From Pseudomonadota bacterium (GTDB lineage: Bacteria; Pseudomonadota; Gammaproteobacteria; Burkholderiales; Methylophilaceae): a stretch of DNA of 64,000 nucleotides. Below are positions 25,868-33,893 of the stretch, one piece after another (position 1 is the first letter of the stretch; each line of letters starts with the position of its first letter). The notes under the pieces are model-generated. The model saw nothing but the letters and a program-made list of their open reading frames with translations, was not told the DNA's origin and did not search any database. The translations under genes and the position numbers were made by a program. The stretch is taken from positions 1 through 64,000 of the forward strand of contig JAKOVB010000174.1 in assembly GCA_029782295.1 (NCBI GenBank), in the 5' to 3' direction.

Positions 25868-28819
25868 GTGGCCAAGTCACCGCAAGCAAGTCCGGAACCG
25901 AACGCGGCCAATCGCCCGGTGCAACAGACCCATGCAGCAGGAATGCCCATCGTTTTCGGACTCATCGGCGCGGTACTGCTCGCGCTCGGACGCAAAGACT
26001 ACCCCCACCTGCATACCATTCTCGACACGAGCGCTGGCCTGCTATCAGCCGTGCTGGCGCTGCTATTCTGGGACATGAGCGCGCGCACGCTTCGGTCTTT
26101 TCCCAAGTGGCTCGCCATCAGCTTTGGGATGACTTCGCTGCTGGAAATCGCTCACGTTTTCGTCACGATCGAATGGTCAGGGATCTTTGCACCCCTTGCG
26201 CAGGCGGCGAGTGTCTGGCGACCCGCGACATGGCCCCCGGCCGCTTATCTGTTGCCGGTTGGAATCGGTTGCTCGGTCTGGCTTCTGCCGCACGATGAAA
26301 AGCAACGACAACGCACGGCTGCGTTTGTGGGGCTTCTGATCCTCACCAGTGTGGTGTTGTTTGCCGCCTTTCGCTGGCTGCCGCGGTATACGTCACCCGC
26401 CGCGTTGGGTATTACCCGGCCTACGCTGGTGCTTGTGCCGCTCTTATGGGCAATGACAGGTTGGGTGTGCTGGCGGCGCCGTGATGCCGATCGTCTGTTG
26501 CCAATGTTGGCATTGATGGCAGCCGTGCTCTTCCTGGCTCATGTGTCGATGCTCTACTCACGCGCCCCGCACGATACGCAGGCGATGGTTGCACATCTGG
26601 GCAAAGTGGCCGGGTATCTCCTGGTACTGCTCACCGTCATGCAAATGGCTTCCTCGGACATATGGGAGCGCATTCAGGCGGAGCGCGCGCTGGCGCGCCT
26701 GAACGAGGAGCTGGAGCGGCGGGTACAGGAGCGCACAGCCGAGCTTTCGCAGTCAGAAGTGCGGTATCGCACGCTATTCGAGACGTTGATCGAAGGGTTC
26801 TGCACCATAGAAATGATTTTTGACGCGAACGGCAAGCCGGTGGATTACCGTTTCCTGGAAATTAACCCGGCATTTGAAAACCAAACCGGGCTACACGATG
26901 CGCAAGGAAAATTGATGCGCGATCTCGCTCCAAACCACGAGACGCACTGGTTCGAAATCTACGGCAAAATTGCCCTGACCGGTGAGCCGCTGCACTTTGA
27001 GAACGAAGCAAAAGCGCTGGGCCGTCATTACGATGTGTGTGCTTACCGGGTCGGTGGCCCGGAAAGCCGCAAAGTCGGCATCCTGTTCAACGACATCACC
27101 GCGCGCAAAATCGCCGAACGCAAAGCTCACGCCCAATTGACGTGCCTCGCCCTATTGAACCAGATCACGCGCGCGGTCGGGGAACGCCAGGACCTGCCGA
27201 GTATCTTCCAGGTGGTGATTAGAACGCTGGAAGATCAATTGCCCATTGATTGTGCCTGCATCTGTTTATATGACCCCATCGATAATCTGCTCACCGTCGC
27301 GAGCGTCGGGATCAAGAGCCAGCCGCTGGCGCTGGAACTGGTCCTGACCGAGCAGGCCCGCATCGCCATCGACGCGAATGGATTGTCCCGCTGCGTGCGC
27401 GGGCAATTGGTCTATGAACCTGACATCAGTGCGGTGCAGTTCCCGTTTCCGCAGCGCCTCGCGCGTGGCGGACTACGCGCACTGGTTGCCGCGCCGCTCT
27501 TGGTAGAAAACCAGGTCTTTGGCGCTCTGCTGGTTGCCCGCCGTGAAACCCAGAGTTTCAGCAGTGGCGAGTGCGAATTCCTCCGCCAGTTGAGCGAGCA
27601 CGTCGCTTTGGCGGCACACCAGTCGCAGCTGTATGGCTCATTACAAAAGGCGTATGAGGACTTGCGCGAGACACAGCAGGCGGTAATGCAGCAGGAGCGG
27701 CTGCGAGCGCTGGGACAGATGGCGAGCGGCATCGCCCACGACATCAACAATGCAATTTCGCCCATAACGCTATACACGGAATCGCTGCTGGAAAGGGAGC
27801 CCAATCTTAGCCCCAATGCCCGCGGTTATCTCGAAACCATTCAACGCGCGATCGACGATGTGGCGCAAACGGTGACGCGCATGCGCGAGTTCTATCGCCA
27901 GCGTGAGCCGCAGATGACACTGGTTCCTGTGGATATGAATCCCCTCGTACAACAGGTGATCGATCTCACCCGCGCCCGGTGGAGCGATATGGCGCATCAG
28001 CGCGGTATCGTCATCGAGATGCAAACTGAGCTCGCGCCGGGCCTGCCGGCCATCATGGGTGCCGAAAGCGAAATCCGCGAAGCGCTGACCAATCTCATCT
28101 TCAACGCCGTAGATGCCATGCCGCAGGGGGGCGCACTGACGCTGAGAACCCAAGCCACGTCCAAATCGGTTTCGCTGGAGGTCACCGACACAGGCCTCGG
28201 CATGGACGAGGACACCCGGCGCCGGTGCTTCGAGCCGTTTTTCACGACGAAAGGTGAGCAGGGCACGGGCCTCGGGCTCGCGATGGTCTATGGCGCCGTG
28301 CAGCGGCACAGTGCGGAAATCGAAATCGACAGCGCGCTTGGTCAAGGCACGACGGTTCGTCTGAGTTTCGCGCTCCCCACCGCAACAGTGAGCAGCAGCG
28401 CTCGGATGGTGACGACGCATGCGGCGCCGTCGGCTTTGCGCATTCTGCTCGTCGACGACGATCCGGTATTGCTCAAATCACTCGAGGATATTTTGAAAGC
28501 CGATGGCCATGTCCTCACCGTCACCTATGGCGGCCAGGCTGGTATCGACGCGTTCCGCGTCGCGCACGAACAGGGCGATTTGTTTGACATCGTGATCACG
28601 GATCTGGGCATGCCTTACGCTGACGGACGCAAAGTGGCCGGCGCCGTGAAGGCACTCGCCCCGTCAATGCCCGTGATTCTCCTCACAGGATGGGGCCAAC
28701 GGCTCGAGATCGAGGGTGACGTTCCAGCACACGTCGACCGGGTGCTCAGCAAGCCGCCCAAATTAGGTGAACTGCGCGAAGCACTGGCCGCACTGGTCAC
28801 TCCGGCGGGATCTGCATGA
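25868..28819 (+). CDS. Hybrid sensor histidine kinase (membrane sensor, PAS, GAF, kinase, receiver)
   Basis: Protein of 983 aa. Residues 25-270 contain about seven membrane segments and resemble the MASE3-type sensor. A coiled coil (LARLNEELERRVQERTAELS) leads to a PAS domain (about 300-415) and a GAF domain (430-590). The phospho-acceptor site is SGIAHDINNAI (His about 624). The ATPase domain shows NLIFNAVDAMPQGG, VTDTGLGMDEDTR and GTGLGLAMVYG. A C-terminal receiver (ILLVDDDPVLL, Asp in DIVITDLGMPY, Lys in VLSKPP) follows. It begins at a GTG with AGGGAG upstream. No dedicated output gene is adjacent, so the signal may be passed through its receiver to a separate phosphotransfer protein. Confidence 0.9.
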   Translation: MAKSPQASPEPNAANRPVQQTHAAGMPIVFGLIGAVLLALGRKDYPHLHTILDTSAGLLSAVLALLFWDMSARTLRSFPKWLAISFGMTSLLEIAHVFVTIEWSGIFAPLAQAASVWRPATWPPAAYLLPVGIGCSVWLLPHDEKQRQRTAAFVGLLILTSVVLFAAFRWLPRYTSPAALGITRPTLVLVPLLWAMTGWVCWRRRDADRLLPMLALMAAVLFLAHVSMLYSRAPHDTQAMVAHLGKVAGYLLVLLTVMQMASSDIWERIQAERALARLNEELERRVQERTAELSQSEVRYRTLFETLIEGFCTIEMIFDANGKPVDYRFLEINPAFENQTGLHDAQGKLMRDLAPNHETHWFEIYGKIALTGEPLHFENEAKALGRHYDVCAYRVGGPESRKVGILFNDITARKIAERKAHAQLTCLALLNQITRAVGERQDLPSIFQVVIRTLEDQLPIDCACICLYDPIDNLLTVASVGIKSQPLALELVLTEQARIAIDANGLSRCVRGQLVYEPDISAVQFPFPQRLARGGLRALVAAPLLVENQVFGALLVARRETQSFSSGECEFLRQLSEHVALAAHQSQLYGSLQKAYEDLRETQQAVMQQERLRALGQMASGIAHDINNAISPITLYTESLLEREPNLSPNARGYLETIQRAIDDVAQTVTRMREFYRQREPQMTLVPVDMNPLVQQVIDLTRARWSDMAHQRGIVIEMQTELAPGLPAIMGAESEIREALTNLIFNAVDAMPQGGALTLRTQATSKSVSLEVTDTGLGMDEDTRRRCFEPFFTTKGEQGTGLGLAMVYGAVQRHSAEIEIDSALGQGTTVRLSFALPTATVSSSARMVTTHAAPSALRILLVDDDPVLLKSLEDILKADGHVLTVTYGGQAGIDAFRVAHEQGDLFDIVITDLGMPYADGRKVAGAVKALAPSMPVILLTGWGQRLEIEGDVPAHVDRVLSKPPKLGELREALAALVTPAGSA

Positions 28820-28940
28820 GTTCGATATCGGAGTTTGCTTCTGAAAAGCGTGCGATGTACCCACGTGATAGAAGACGTTCAAGCCGGCCCATCCATCCAA
28901 GAACCGCGAGTACCATAGCATCAGGATTGTGCTCACTCAT
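28797..28940 (-). CDS. Possible small protein (47 aa)
   Basis: A short frame (MSEHNPDAMVLAVLGWMGRL onward) begins 10 bp after the stop of the membrane protein gene at 28950 and ends within the 3' end of the sensor kinase on the other strand. It has a polar start, a hydrophobic stretch, and no known motif. A ribosome site is weak. It may be a real small gene co-transcribed with the membrane protein or a chance frame. Confidence 0.3.
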   Translation of the reverse strand: MSEHNPDAMVLAVLGWMGRLERLLSRGYIARFSEANSDIELMQIPPE

Positions 28941-28949
28941 GGCGAGTTT

Positions 28950-29633
28950 CTAGTTGGCTGTCGTAGCGCCAGACTTTACGGCGCATGAATCGCAGTCAGC
29001 GCGCAACTGCCTACTCATCTGTTCCATCCGATCCATTTCTACCGCCAACGTCGGATTTAGCCATCTAATCGCCACGACAGGGGTCTGGCCATACAATGAG
29101 CGGACCACAGGTGAAAACAAGCCGAAAAGCGTGAGAACAAAAAACAATCCCAAGAAAGAATATGCCGGCAGGCAATCGGGCGGATCGATCCGCCGAGAGA
29201 AATACACAATCGTCGCAACTATGATTGACCCAAACAACATAAAGGCGATTGTTGTATCCAGCACACCCCACCAATCGCTGCTGGTGATGTGAAACAAAAG
29301 TGCCCTTACGAACTGCACACAAAGTGCGGCTAGCAGAACACTGCAAACGAAATACGGAAAGGTCTTGTTGAATCGCCAGCGATTCCGGGTCGTTCTATGT
29401 GTTTCCGGAACTCCCCTACGTGCAGTAGCCTCACGAAAAATATAGGAAAGTGTCGTGGCAAAAAGTGACGCGACAAAGAAATAAGCGATAGCTGAAACGG
29501 GGATATCCCACCATTCCGCTTTGACAAAGTGGTTCCAAACGTCCCTGACAAAACGCATCAGGAGCGTGGACGCCGCAAGACCACAGAAAATGTAGTACGC
29601 GAAATTTCTATCTCGCATGTAAAGCTTCTTCAT
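28950..29633 (-). CDS. Membrane protein with an internal two-fold repeat
   Basis: Protein of 227 aa, start chosen at MKKLYMRDRN (29633). It has five or six predicted membrane segments. Two units are alike: FVRDVWNHFVKAEWWDIPVS and FVRALLFHITSSDWWGVLDT, each followed by a membrane segment and a basic loop (FREATARR and FSRRIDPP). This suggests an internal duplication. The C-terminal tail is polar with CDSC. I recognise no family. Base composition is less GC-rich than the flanks, as for the next gene upstream, which suggests joint transfer. Confidence 0.65.
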   Translation of the reverse strand: MKKLYMRDRNFAYYIFCGLAASTLLMRFVRDVWNHFVKAEWWDIPVSAIAYFFVASLFATTLSYIFREATARRGVPETHRTTRNRWRFNKTFPYFVCSVLLAALCVQFVRALLFHITSSDWWGVLDTTIAFMLFGSIIVATIVYFSRRIDPPDCLPAYSFLGLFFVLTLFGLFSPVVRSLYGQTPVVAIRWLNPTLAVEMDRMEQMSRQLRADCDSCAVKSGATTAN

Positions 29634-29867
29634 TTGCTGTCCTCGGACAGGATATGGCAACAAACTGTGGTTTCCCTGTTTCCACAGATGTCGCAAATCG
29701 CAGCGCCCGTCAATCGGTCCACCGGTCGCCTATGGCGGGCCGTCTCCGAATTGCCCACATTAAGGTGTCCACGGAAGTATTCTCCTCCTTGCTTTGCAGA
29801 CCGACAAGAGCCCCCACATCCGTCTTGGAAATACCAGCGTCACCGCCAGTGTGGTCGCTCTATCTAT

Positions 29868-29888
29868 AAAGAGCGGAAGGGCTCTTTT
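29868..29888. terminator. Hairpin with flanking A/T runs after the disrupted L,D-transpeptidase-like gene
   Basis: AAAGAGC and GCTCTTT form a 7-bp stem around a GGAAGG loop. The plus strand ends with TTTT and the minus strand with TTTAT. It overlaps the stop of the minus-strand gene at 29887, so it fits a Rho-independent terminator for that gene and could work in both directions. Confidence 0.5.
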
Positions 29889-30660
29889 ATTGAACGGAAA
29901 CGCTGCTTGGCGCGGCGGGCGATGGTGGGACGAATTGCACACTCCTGCGCTCGATTACGACGACGCCGCTATCCCGTCCAAGCTGCCACTGACTGGGTGC
30001 AGGAAGCGCTTCGTAGAATGTTCGCCAGCTGTCAGGATGGATGGTGAGGCAACCCTCAGAATCACGAATCTCCCCTCCCCTGCGACCATCATGGACATTG
30101 ATTCCCCGCGCGATGCGTTGATGGTTTTGGGTCTGATTTGCATTGATTGTAGCGATATATCCGCCATCAAGTTTCTCACCGTTCATTGTGCGGCCATCGT
30201 ACGGCAATGACGGGTTGCCTGAACCATGGAGTCGTGGCACTCGGGGAACGCCGTGGCACAAGTAGCGGCCTTGAATCACACCACTTCTAGGCGCCAAACC
30301 GGTAAGAGGATCGTCGTAGCACTTGTCCGCTTTATGCAAGCCCATACGAAAGGAATACTGCCCGCTCCAAAGAATGGGAACTTCATGCAGCACGCGCAAT
30401 ATGTCGGCAATGTCGGAAAACTGACGAAAATCTGGATGATTCCTCAGCATCCCAACACGGTCATTCAAACGGTTCTCGATCTGCACAAGATCAGAGTCAA
30501 CGGGCGAATCGACCCCACCTTTCTCGAACCAACCGCCATAGAACAGATATGCGTCCGGAAGCGTGGATCCTCTGACTGATACTAACTCTTTGTCATCTGT
30601 TTTTATTGTTACGCGGGCCAAATATTTGTTCTCAAGGTTGCTCTGCCCGAGCGTCGGCTG

Positions 30661-30671
30661 ATATGCGTAAT
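30661..30671. repeat. Target-site duplication, left copy
   Basis: ATATGCGTAAT directly next to the left inverted repeat of the IS. It is identical to the right copy at 32216-32226. Confidence 0.9.
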
Positions 30672-30691
30672 GAATGGCACTCGGTTAAGCC
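30672..30691. repeat. IS terminal inverted repeat, left
   Basis: GAATGGCACTCGGTTAAGCC. It pairs with the right end at 32196-32215 with one mismatch. The transposase stop codon lies inside this repeat (30685-30687). Confidence 0.9.
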
Positions 30692-32082
30692 CTGAGCTTT
30701 TGAGGATGTCCATACAACCTGATGTTTCTGCGTGCCCTTCGACGAGTGGTCTGCAGTCGCGCAAAAGGCTTAGGCCTTTGTTTGACTGCACGGGGTTCTA
30801 TCCTGCCCGGACGTTTTCCAACTCGCACGTACGCAATCAGTCGGAACAAGGCCGTTAAGTCTTCAGGCGCATCCGAGAGAAATTGTTTCTGACTCCAAGC
30901 CAACCAGACCTGCACCGTATGCTTGAAGCTCAATTCACGCGGCAGTACGGCAACCTGCACCGCCGCCTGCGCCATCAGCAGTCGAATCAGATTGTAGGCG
31001 AGCATGTACACCCACAGCTCCTTCTCGCACATCTCGGGCGTCCTGCAACTCAAGCTCGCCATGCCCAAGGTGTCCTTGACGTTTCGAAGATCCAGCTCAA
31101 CGTTCCATCTGCATACAAAGAGCGAGCCCACCTCCCGTCGGCAGACCTCACGCGGGTTCAAAAAGGACGTCACCAGAACCTTCTTGCCTACCTTTGTTTC
31201 GCGTACCGTCAGCTCAACAGGGAAGCGCTCGTATTCCTCGTGCGTCATCCACTGCGGTCGGGCAGGTCGGGTCCACTTCACCGCGTGATCTTTGCTGCCG
31301 AGCTTCTCGCCCGCGCGAAAGTCGGTGTGGCGCGCTCCGTGGCGCTCAAAGACAAAGTCCACGCCCATCCCCATCAGCTGCGCGATCAGAAAGTAGCTGC
31401 AGTAGTAGCTGTCGGCCACCATCACGTCGCCTTTGACAAAACACTTCAGCAATTCTCGAAACAGTGCGTGCTCCCCGGTCCCTTTACCCTTGTACGGCCC
31501 CATCGCCACATCGAGCACGGCGCCGTGCGCCAAGGACATCACTGCCACCAAGCGGGCGATCGGAAAACCCACCCCCGCCTTCTGCTTCCCATGCTGCGGA
31601 TACCGCGCTTGGTTTTCCGGTGTGTCTGGCATCAGGATGGTCGTGCCGTCGACCAATTTGACGTGCCGGCCACGCCACATCCACGGCGCCGGGCTATGCG
31701 TACCCAACTGCACGGCGATCGAGCGGGCCAACTCCTGCACCAGCTCTTGCGGCAAGCGCTTGCGAGCATCGCTATACGAACCGGTGTTCGCTGCGCCCGG
31801 CTCCAGGCCCTTCAGCAGTTGATTGATCATCGCCCCATTCACCGCGTTCCGGCAGGAACCATCAGCACTCAAGACCTGCCCCAGAAACATCGCCAGCGTC
31901 ACGGTCGGCGGATATTTACGTTCCCGGTGCTGCGGCAGCAGTGCTTCCAGCCTATCCATGAGCTGCGAACCGGTCAGCAGATTGAAAAAACTCATAGAGT
32001 CGATCTGCCGGGCCACTTTCTGAAGCTGCTTACGCAGCCGTCGTTGCTGTCGGGCGCTTCTCGGTCTACGCTTGTTCGCCAT
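30685..32082 (-). CDS. IS4-family DDE transposase
   Basis: Transposase of 465 aa; the start at 32082 (MANKRRPRSARQQRR) gives a basic N-terminal DNA-binding region. Catalytic parts are visible: KLVDGTTILMPDT (first Asp), MVADSYYCSYF (second Asp) and CRWNVELDLRNVKDTLGM, which is the YREK-like C1 region with the catalytic Glu. The frame is complete and no damage is seen, so the element may still be active. Confidence 0.93.
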   Translation of the reverse strand: MANKRRPRSARQQRRLRKQLQKVARQIDSMSFFNLLTGSQLMDRLEALLPQHRERKYPPTVTLAMFLGQVLSADGSCRNAVNGAMINQLLKGLEPGAANTGSYSDARKRLPQELVQELARSIAVQLGTHSPAPWMWRGRHVKLVDGTTILMPDTPENQARYPQHGKQKAGVGFPIARLVAVMSLAHGAVLDVAMGPYKGKGTGEHALFRELLKCFVKGDVMVADSYYCSYFLIAQLMGMGVDFVFERHGARHTDFRAGEKLGSKDHAVKWTRPARPQWMTHEEYERFPVELTVRETKVGKKVLVTSFLNPREVCRREVGSLFVCRWNVELDLRNVKDTLGMASLSCRTPEMCEKELWVYMLAYNLIRLLMAQAAVQVAVLPRELSFKHTVQVWLAWSQKQFLSDAPEDLTALFRLIAYVRVGKRPGRIEPRAVKQRPKPFARLQTTRRRARRNIRLYGHPQKLRA

Positions 32083-32195
32083 GAAGGTTGGTCTCCGGAA
32101 TTCAGGATCTTTGTGTCGCAACAAAATCCTAACATCCTGAGCCAACCTTCTTCCTTATCTCTCAACACTTTACTCCGTAGAAACTCTCGTGCGGC

Positions 32196-32215
32196 GGCTT
32201 AACCGAGCGCCATTC
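32196..32215. repeat. IS terminal inverted repeat, right
   Basis: GGCTTAACCGAGCGCCATTC, the inverted partner of 30672-30691. Confidence 0.9.
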
Positions 32216-32226
32216 ATATGCGTAAT
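32216..32226. repeat. Target-site duplication, right copy
   Basis: ATATGCGTAAT, identical to 30661-30671. The codons here (TAT TAC GCA TAT in the minus-strand frame) are part of the disrupted gene. Bases 32318-32472 beyond that gene hold no recognisable feature. Confidence 0.9.
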
Positions 32227-32472
32227 AACCTTCCTCGAAGCGAATGACGTAATTCGCGGCAGCCGCTACGTTTAAGACCGTTGATACTATGCACGTTAGA
32301 GCTACGCGAATGATCATGTTTATCCCGTTTTCAGTCGGCATTTATATTTGCCTTGATATCGTAGTTTGTTCCCGATCTTACACATGTGACGGCAACATCC
32401 ATTGCGCTACGACTTTCTTCTAGCCCACCAGGTAGAGCCGCACTCAATCAACGCTGGTTCAACTCTGGTCCG

Positions 32473-33558
32473 CTAAGCACGCCCCTGTGCTTTGGCGGCG
32501 CGAGCCATTGCCCCTCGACTCGCAAGTATGTTTTCCAAGTAGCGCAACGCCGATCGGGGATCCTTCCACCGTCCGGCCTGCATCACCCCCGGCAGTTCCT
32601 CATTGAGGGCACCGAGATCCTGCGCAGCCCCGACTCGCGTCGAGTGACCCGATAGCGCCTTCCATTCTGAAACCGATAATCCAATCCACTCTCCAACGCG
32701 CTGAATCCGTTCGTGAATCGCAGCAGGTCTCAGCCGAGCGCCAAGCGCACGATTGCCGCGCACGACTCTGAACACCGCGCCTGTTGTAATTCCGGATGCT
32801 GAGAGCCATGTCTTCATTAGCTTTACCGTCAGTGATGAAACGTACGTCTTCGCGCCCTTCCCTTCCGGATCGTTCTTTGCCCGTTTAATTAGCACAACGC
32901 CCGAGCCATCAGGCATCCATTCAAAGTGCTTAACGTCGAGCGCCACGATCTCTTCGCTGCGTCCCATTGAGTCGTAGGCCACCGCGACGAGTGCGCGATC
33001 GCGATGGTCGCGAAACGTGAGAATCGGCAGCTCAAGGAAGCGCTGAATTTCCGCCCACAGCAATCCCCTTGCCTGGTCCTGGCGCGCGCCGAGCTCGCGA
33101 TACATTGCGCGTTTGCTCAGGCGAACCTCTTCCGCTTCGCACGGATTGGCAACGCCGGCGGCGCGATGCGCCCGGGCAATCGTGGCGATCGTCCGCACGA
33201 TCGTCGCGGGTTTCTTCGCGAGCCCCATTCGCCAGGCAATGAACGCACACACCGTTTCTGGTTTTGCCGGCAGCGGCTGTAGGCCTCGGGTGAGACAGAA
33301 CCGGCTGAAGGCCTTCCAGTCGAGCCGCCAGGCTTCACAGGTCTGCGCTGAGTAGGCGCGCGCGGCGCGGGGAGCCCACTTAAAGAGCGTCTCGTAGGCG
33401 CGGCGGACTTCGTGCTCGGGCGCGTCGGATTCAGCGCTCACGGCGACAATGGCGCCGAAGGGCCCGTGGTCGATGAGCGCCGGCAGCTGCGCCGGGGCGG
33501 CGATCGCGGCCAAAGGCCGCGCAGGGCTCCCGGGGAGCGGTGCAATCGCCGGCGTCAT
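32473..33558 (-). CDS. Tyrosine-family site-specific recombinase (integrase)
   Basis: Protein of 361 aa. The start at 33558 was chosen because it overlaps the upstream stop (ATGA); a longer frame extends in front. The N-terminal core-binding domain (RAYSAQTCEAWRLDWKAFSRF) is followed by the catalytic domain: Arg in YDSMGRSEEIVALDV, HSTRVG (H-x-x-R) and the C-terminal Tyr in GRWKDPRSALRYL. It probably integrates or excises the element that includes the genes up to about 37.8 kb. No tRNA gene or clear attachment repeats were found next to it. Confidence 0.88.
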   Translation of the reverse strand: MTPAIAPLPGSPARPLAAIAAPAQLPALIDHGPFGAIVAVSAESDAPEHEVRRAYETLFKWAPRAARAYSAQTCEAWRLDWKAFSRFCLTRGLQPLPAKPETVCAFIAWRMGLAKKPATIVRTIATIARAHRAAGVANPCEAEEVRLSKRAMYRELGARQDQARGLLWAEIQRFLELPILTFRDHRDRALVAVAYDSMGRSEEIVALDVKHFEWMPDGSGVVLIKRAKNDPEGKGAKTYVSSLTVKLMKTWLSASGITTGAVFRVVRGNRALGARLRPAAIHERIQRVGEWIGLSVSEWKALSGHSTRVGAAQDLGALNEELPGVMQAGRWKDPRSALRYLENILASRGAMARAAKAQGRA

Positions 33559-33884
33559 CGTTTGCCCGTCCTGGCCGGCCAGGAGGTCTTCCGTGGCGGC
33601 GATCGAGGGAAATCCGGTGCCGGCGGCCCGTCGGGCCCCTGCCGCTCGAGCTGCTCCCGGAAGAGCGCGAGGCACATCCATTCGATGCCGTCGGTTGTCC
33701 CGCGCTGGCGCGTTCTTTTGACGCCGGCGGCGACCTTGGCGGCCGCGAGCACGCTTTTCGTCCGCACGGCGACGTGGCCGATCTCGATCCATTCACGGAC
33801 GTTGATGGCCTGGCGCTGATTTGATCGTCGGTCGACCTTGTCGCCGGTGACCGCCTGTTTGATTTCTTTCGGTGTCAGTTTCAT
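33555..33884 (-). CDS. Small protein of unknown function upstream of the integrase
   Basis: Protein of 109 aa, Lys/Arg-rich, starting MKLTPKEIKQAVTGDKVDRR. It has a helical middle (VREWIEIGHVAVRTKSVLAAAKVAAGVKR) and a Pro/Arg-rich end. No family recognised. Its stop overlaps the integrase start (ATGA) and it starts 9 bp after the TIR-like gene, so the three genes form one transcript. A DNA-binding or recombination-helper role is possible but not shown. Confidence 0.6.
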   Translation of the reverse strand: MKLTPKEIKQAVTGDKVDRRSNQRQAINVREWIEIGHVAVRTKSVLAAAKVAAGVKRTRQRGTTDGIEWMCLALFREQLERQGPDGPPAPDFPRSPPRKTSWPARTGKR

Positions 33885-33893
33885 GGCACGGCG

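Larger units (their letters stand above)
30672..32215. mobile_element. Insertion sequence of the IS4 family, complete (1544 bp)
   Basis: Bounded by 20-bp inverted repeats (30672-30691 and 32196-32215, matching at 19 of 20 positions: GAATGGCRCTCGGTTAAGCC). An 11-bp perfect target duplication lies outside, within the size range usual for IS4-family elements. It contains one intact transposase gene on the minus strand. The insertion splits an exported-protein gene whose frame is otherwise intact, so it appears recent. Confidence 0.92.
29887..32317 (-). pseudogene. Exported L,D-transpeptidase-like protein split by an IS4-family element
   Basis: A gene starts at ATG 32317 with a signal peptide (MIIRVALTCIVSTVLNVAAA) and runs 34 codons to 32216, where the insertion lies. 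Skipping the IS and one target-site copy, the same frame continues at 30660 for 257 more codons to 29887. The rebuilt protein is 291 aa with no stops. Its C-terminal part has NVHDGRRGGEIRDSEGCLTI, a His-Gly... Ser-x-Gly-Cys arrangement as in L,D-transpeptidases and DUF2778-type cell-wall enzymes. The parent would act on peptidoglycan in the periplasm, which is inference. As it stands, the signal peptide is separated from the catalytic part and the gene is inactive. Confidence 0.8.

Noticed and set aside
29887-30621. Stand-alone 244-aa gene starting at a TTG
   Set aside because: The frame continues upstream into the target duplication and resumes beyond the IS with a signal peptide, so it is the 3' part of a split gene.
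28950-30621. Type VI effector/immunity pair (L,D-transpeptidase-like plus membrane protein)
   Set aside because: The rebuilt enzyme has its own signal peptide and no secretion-system genes are nearby, so this reading is not supported.
30883-32202. Long plus-strand open frame (439 codons)
   Set aside because: It is antisense to the IS4 transposase, which has clear catalytic motifs.
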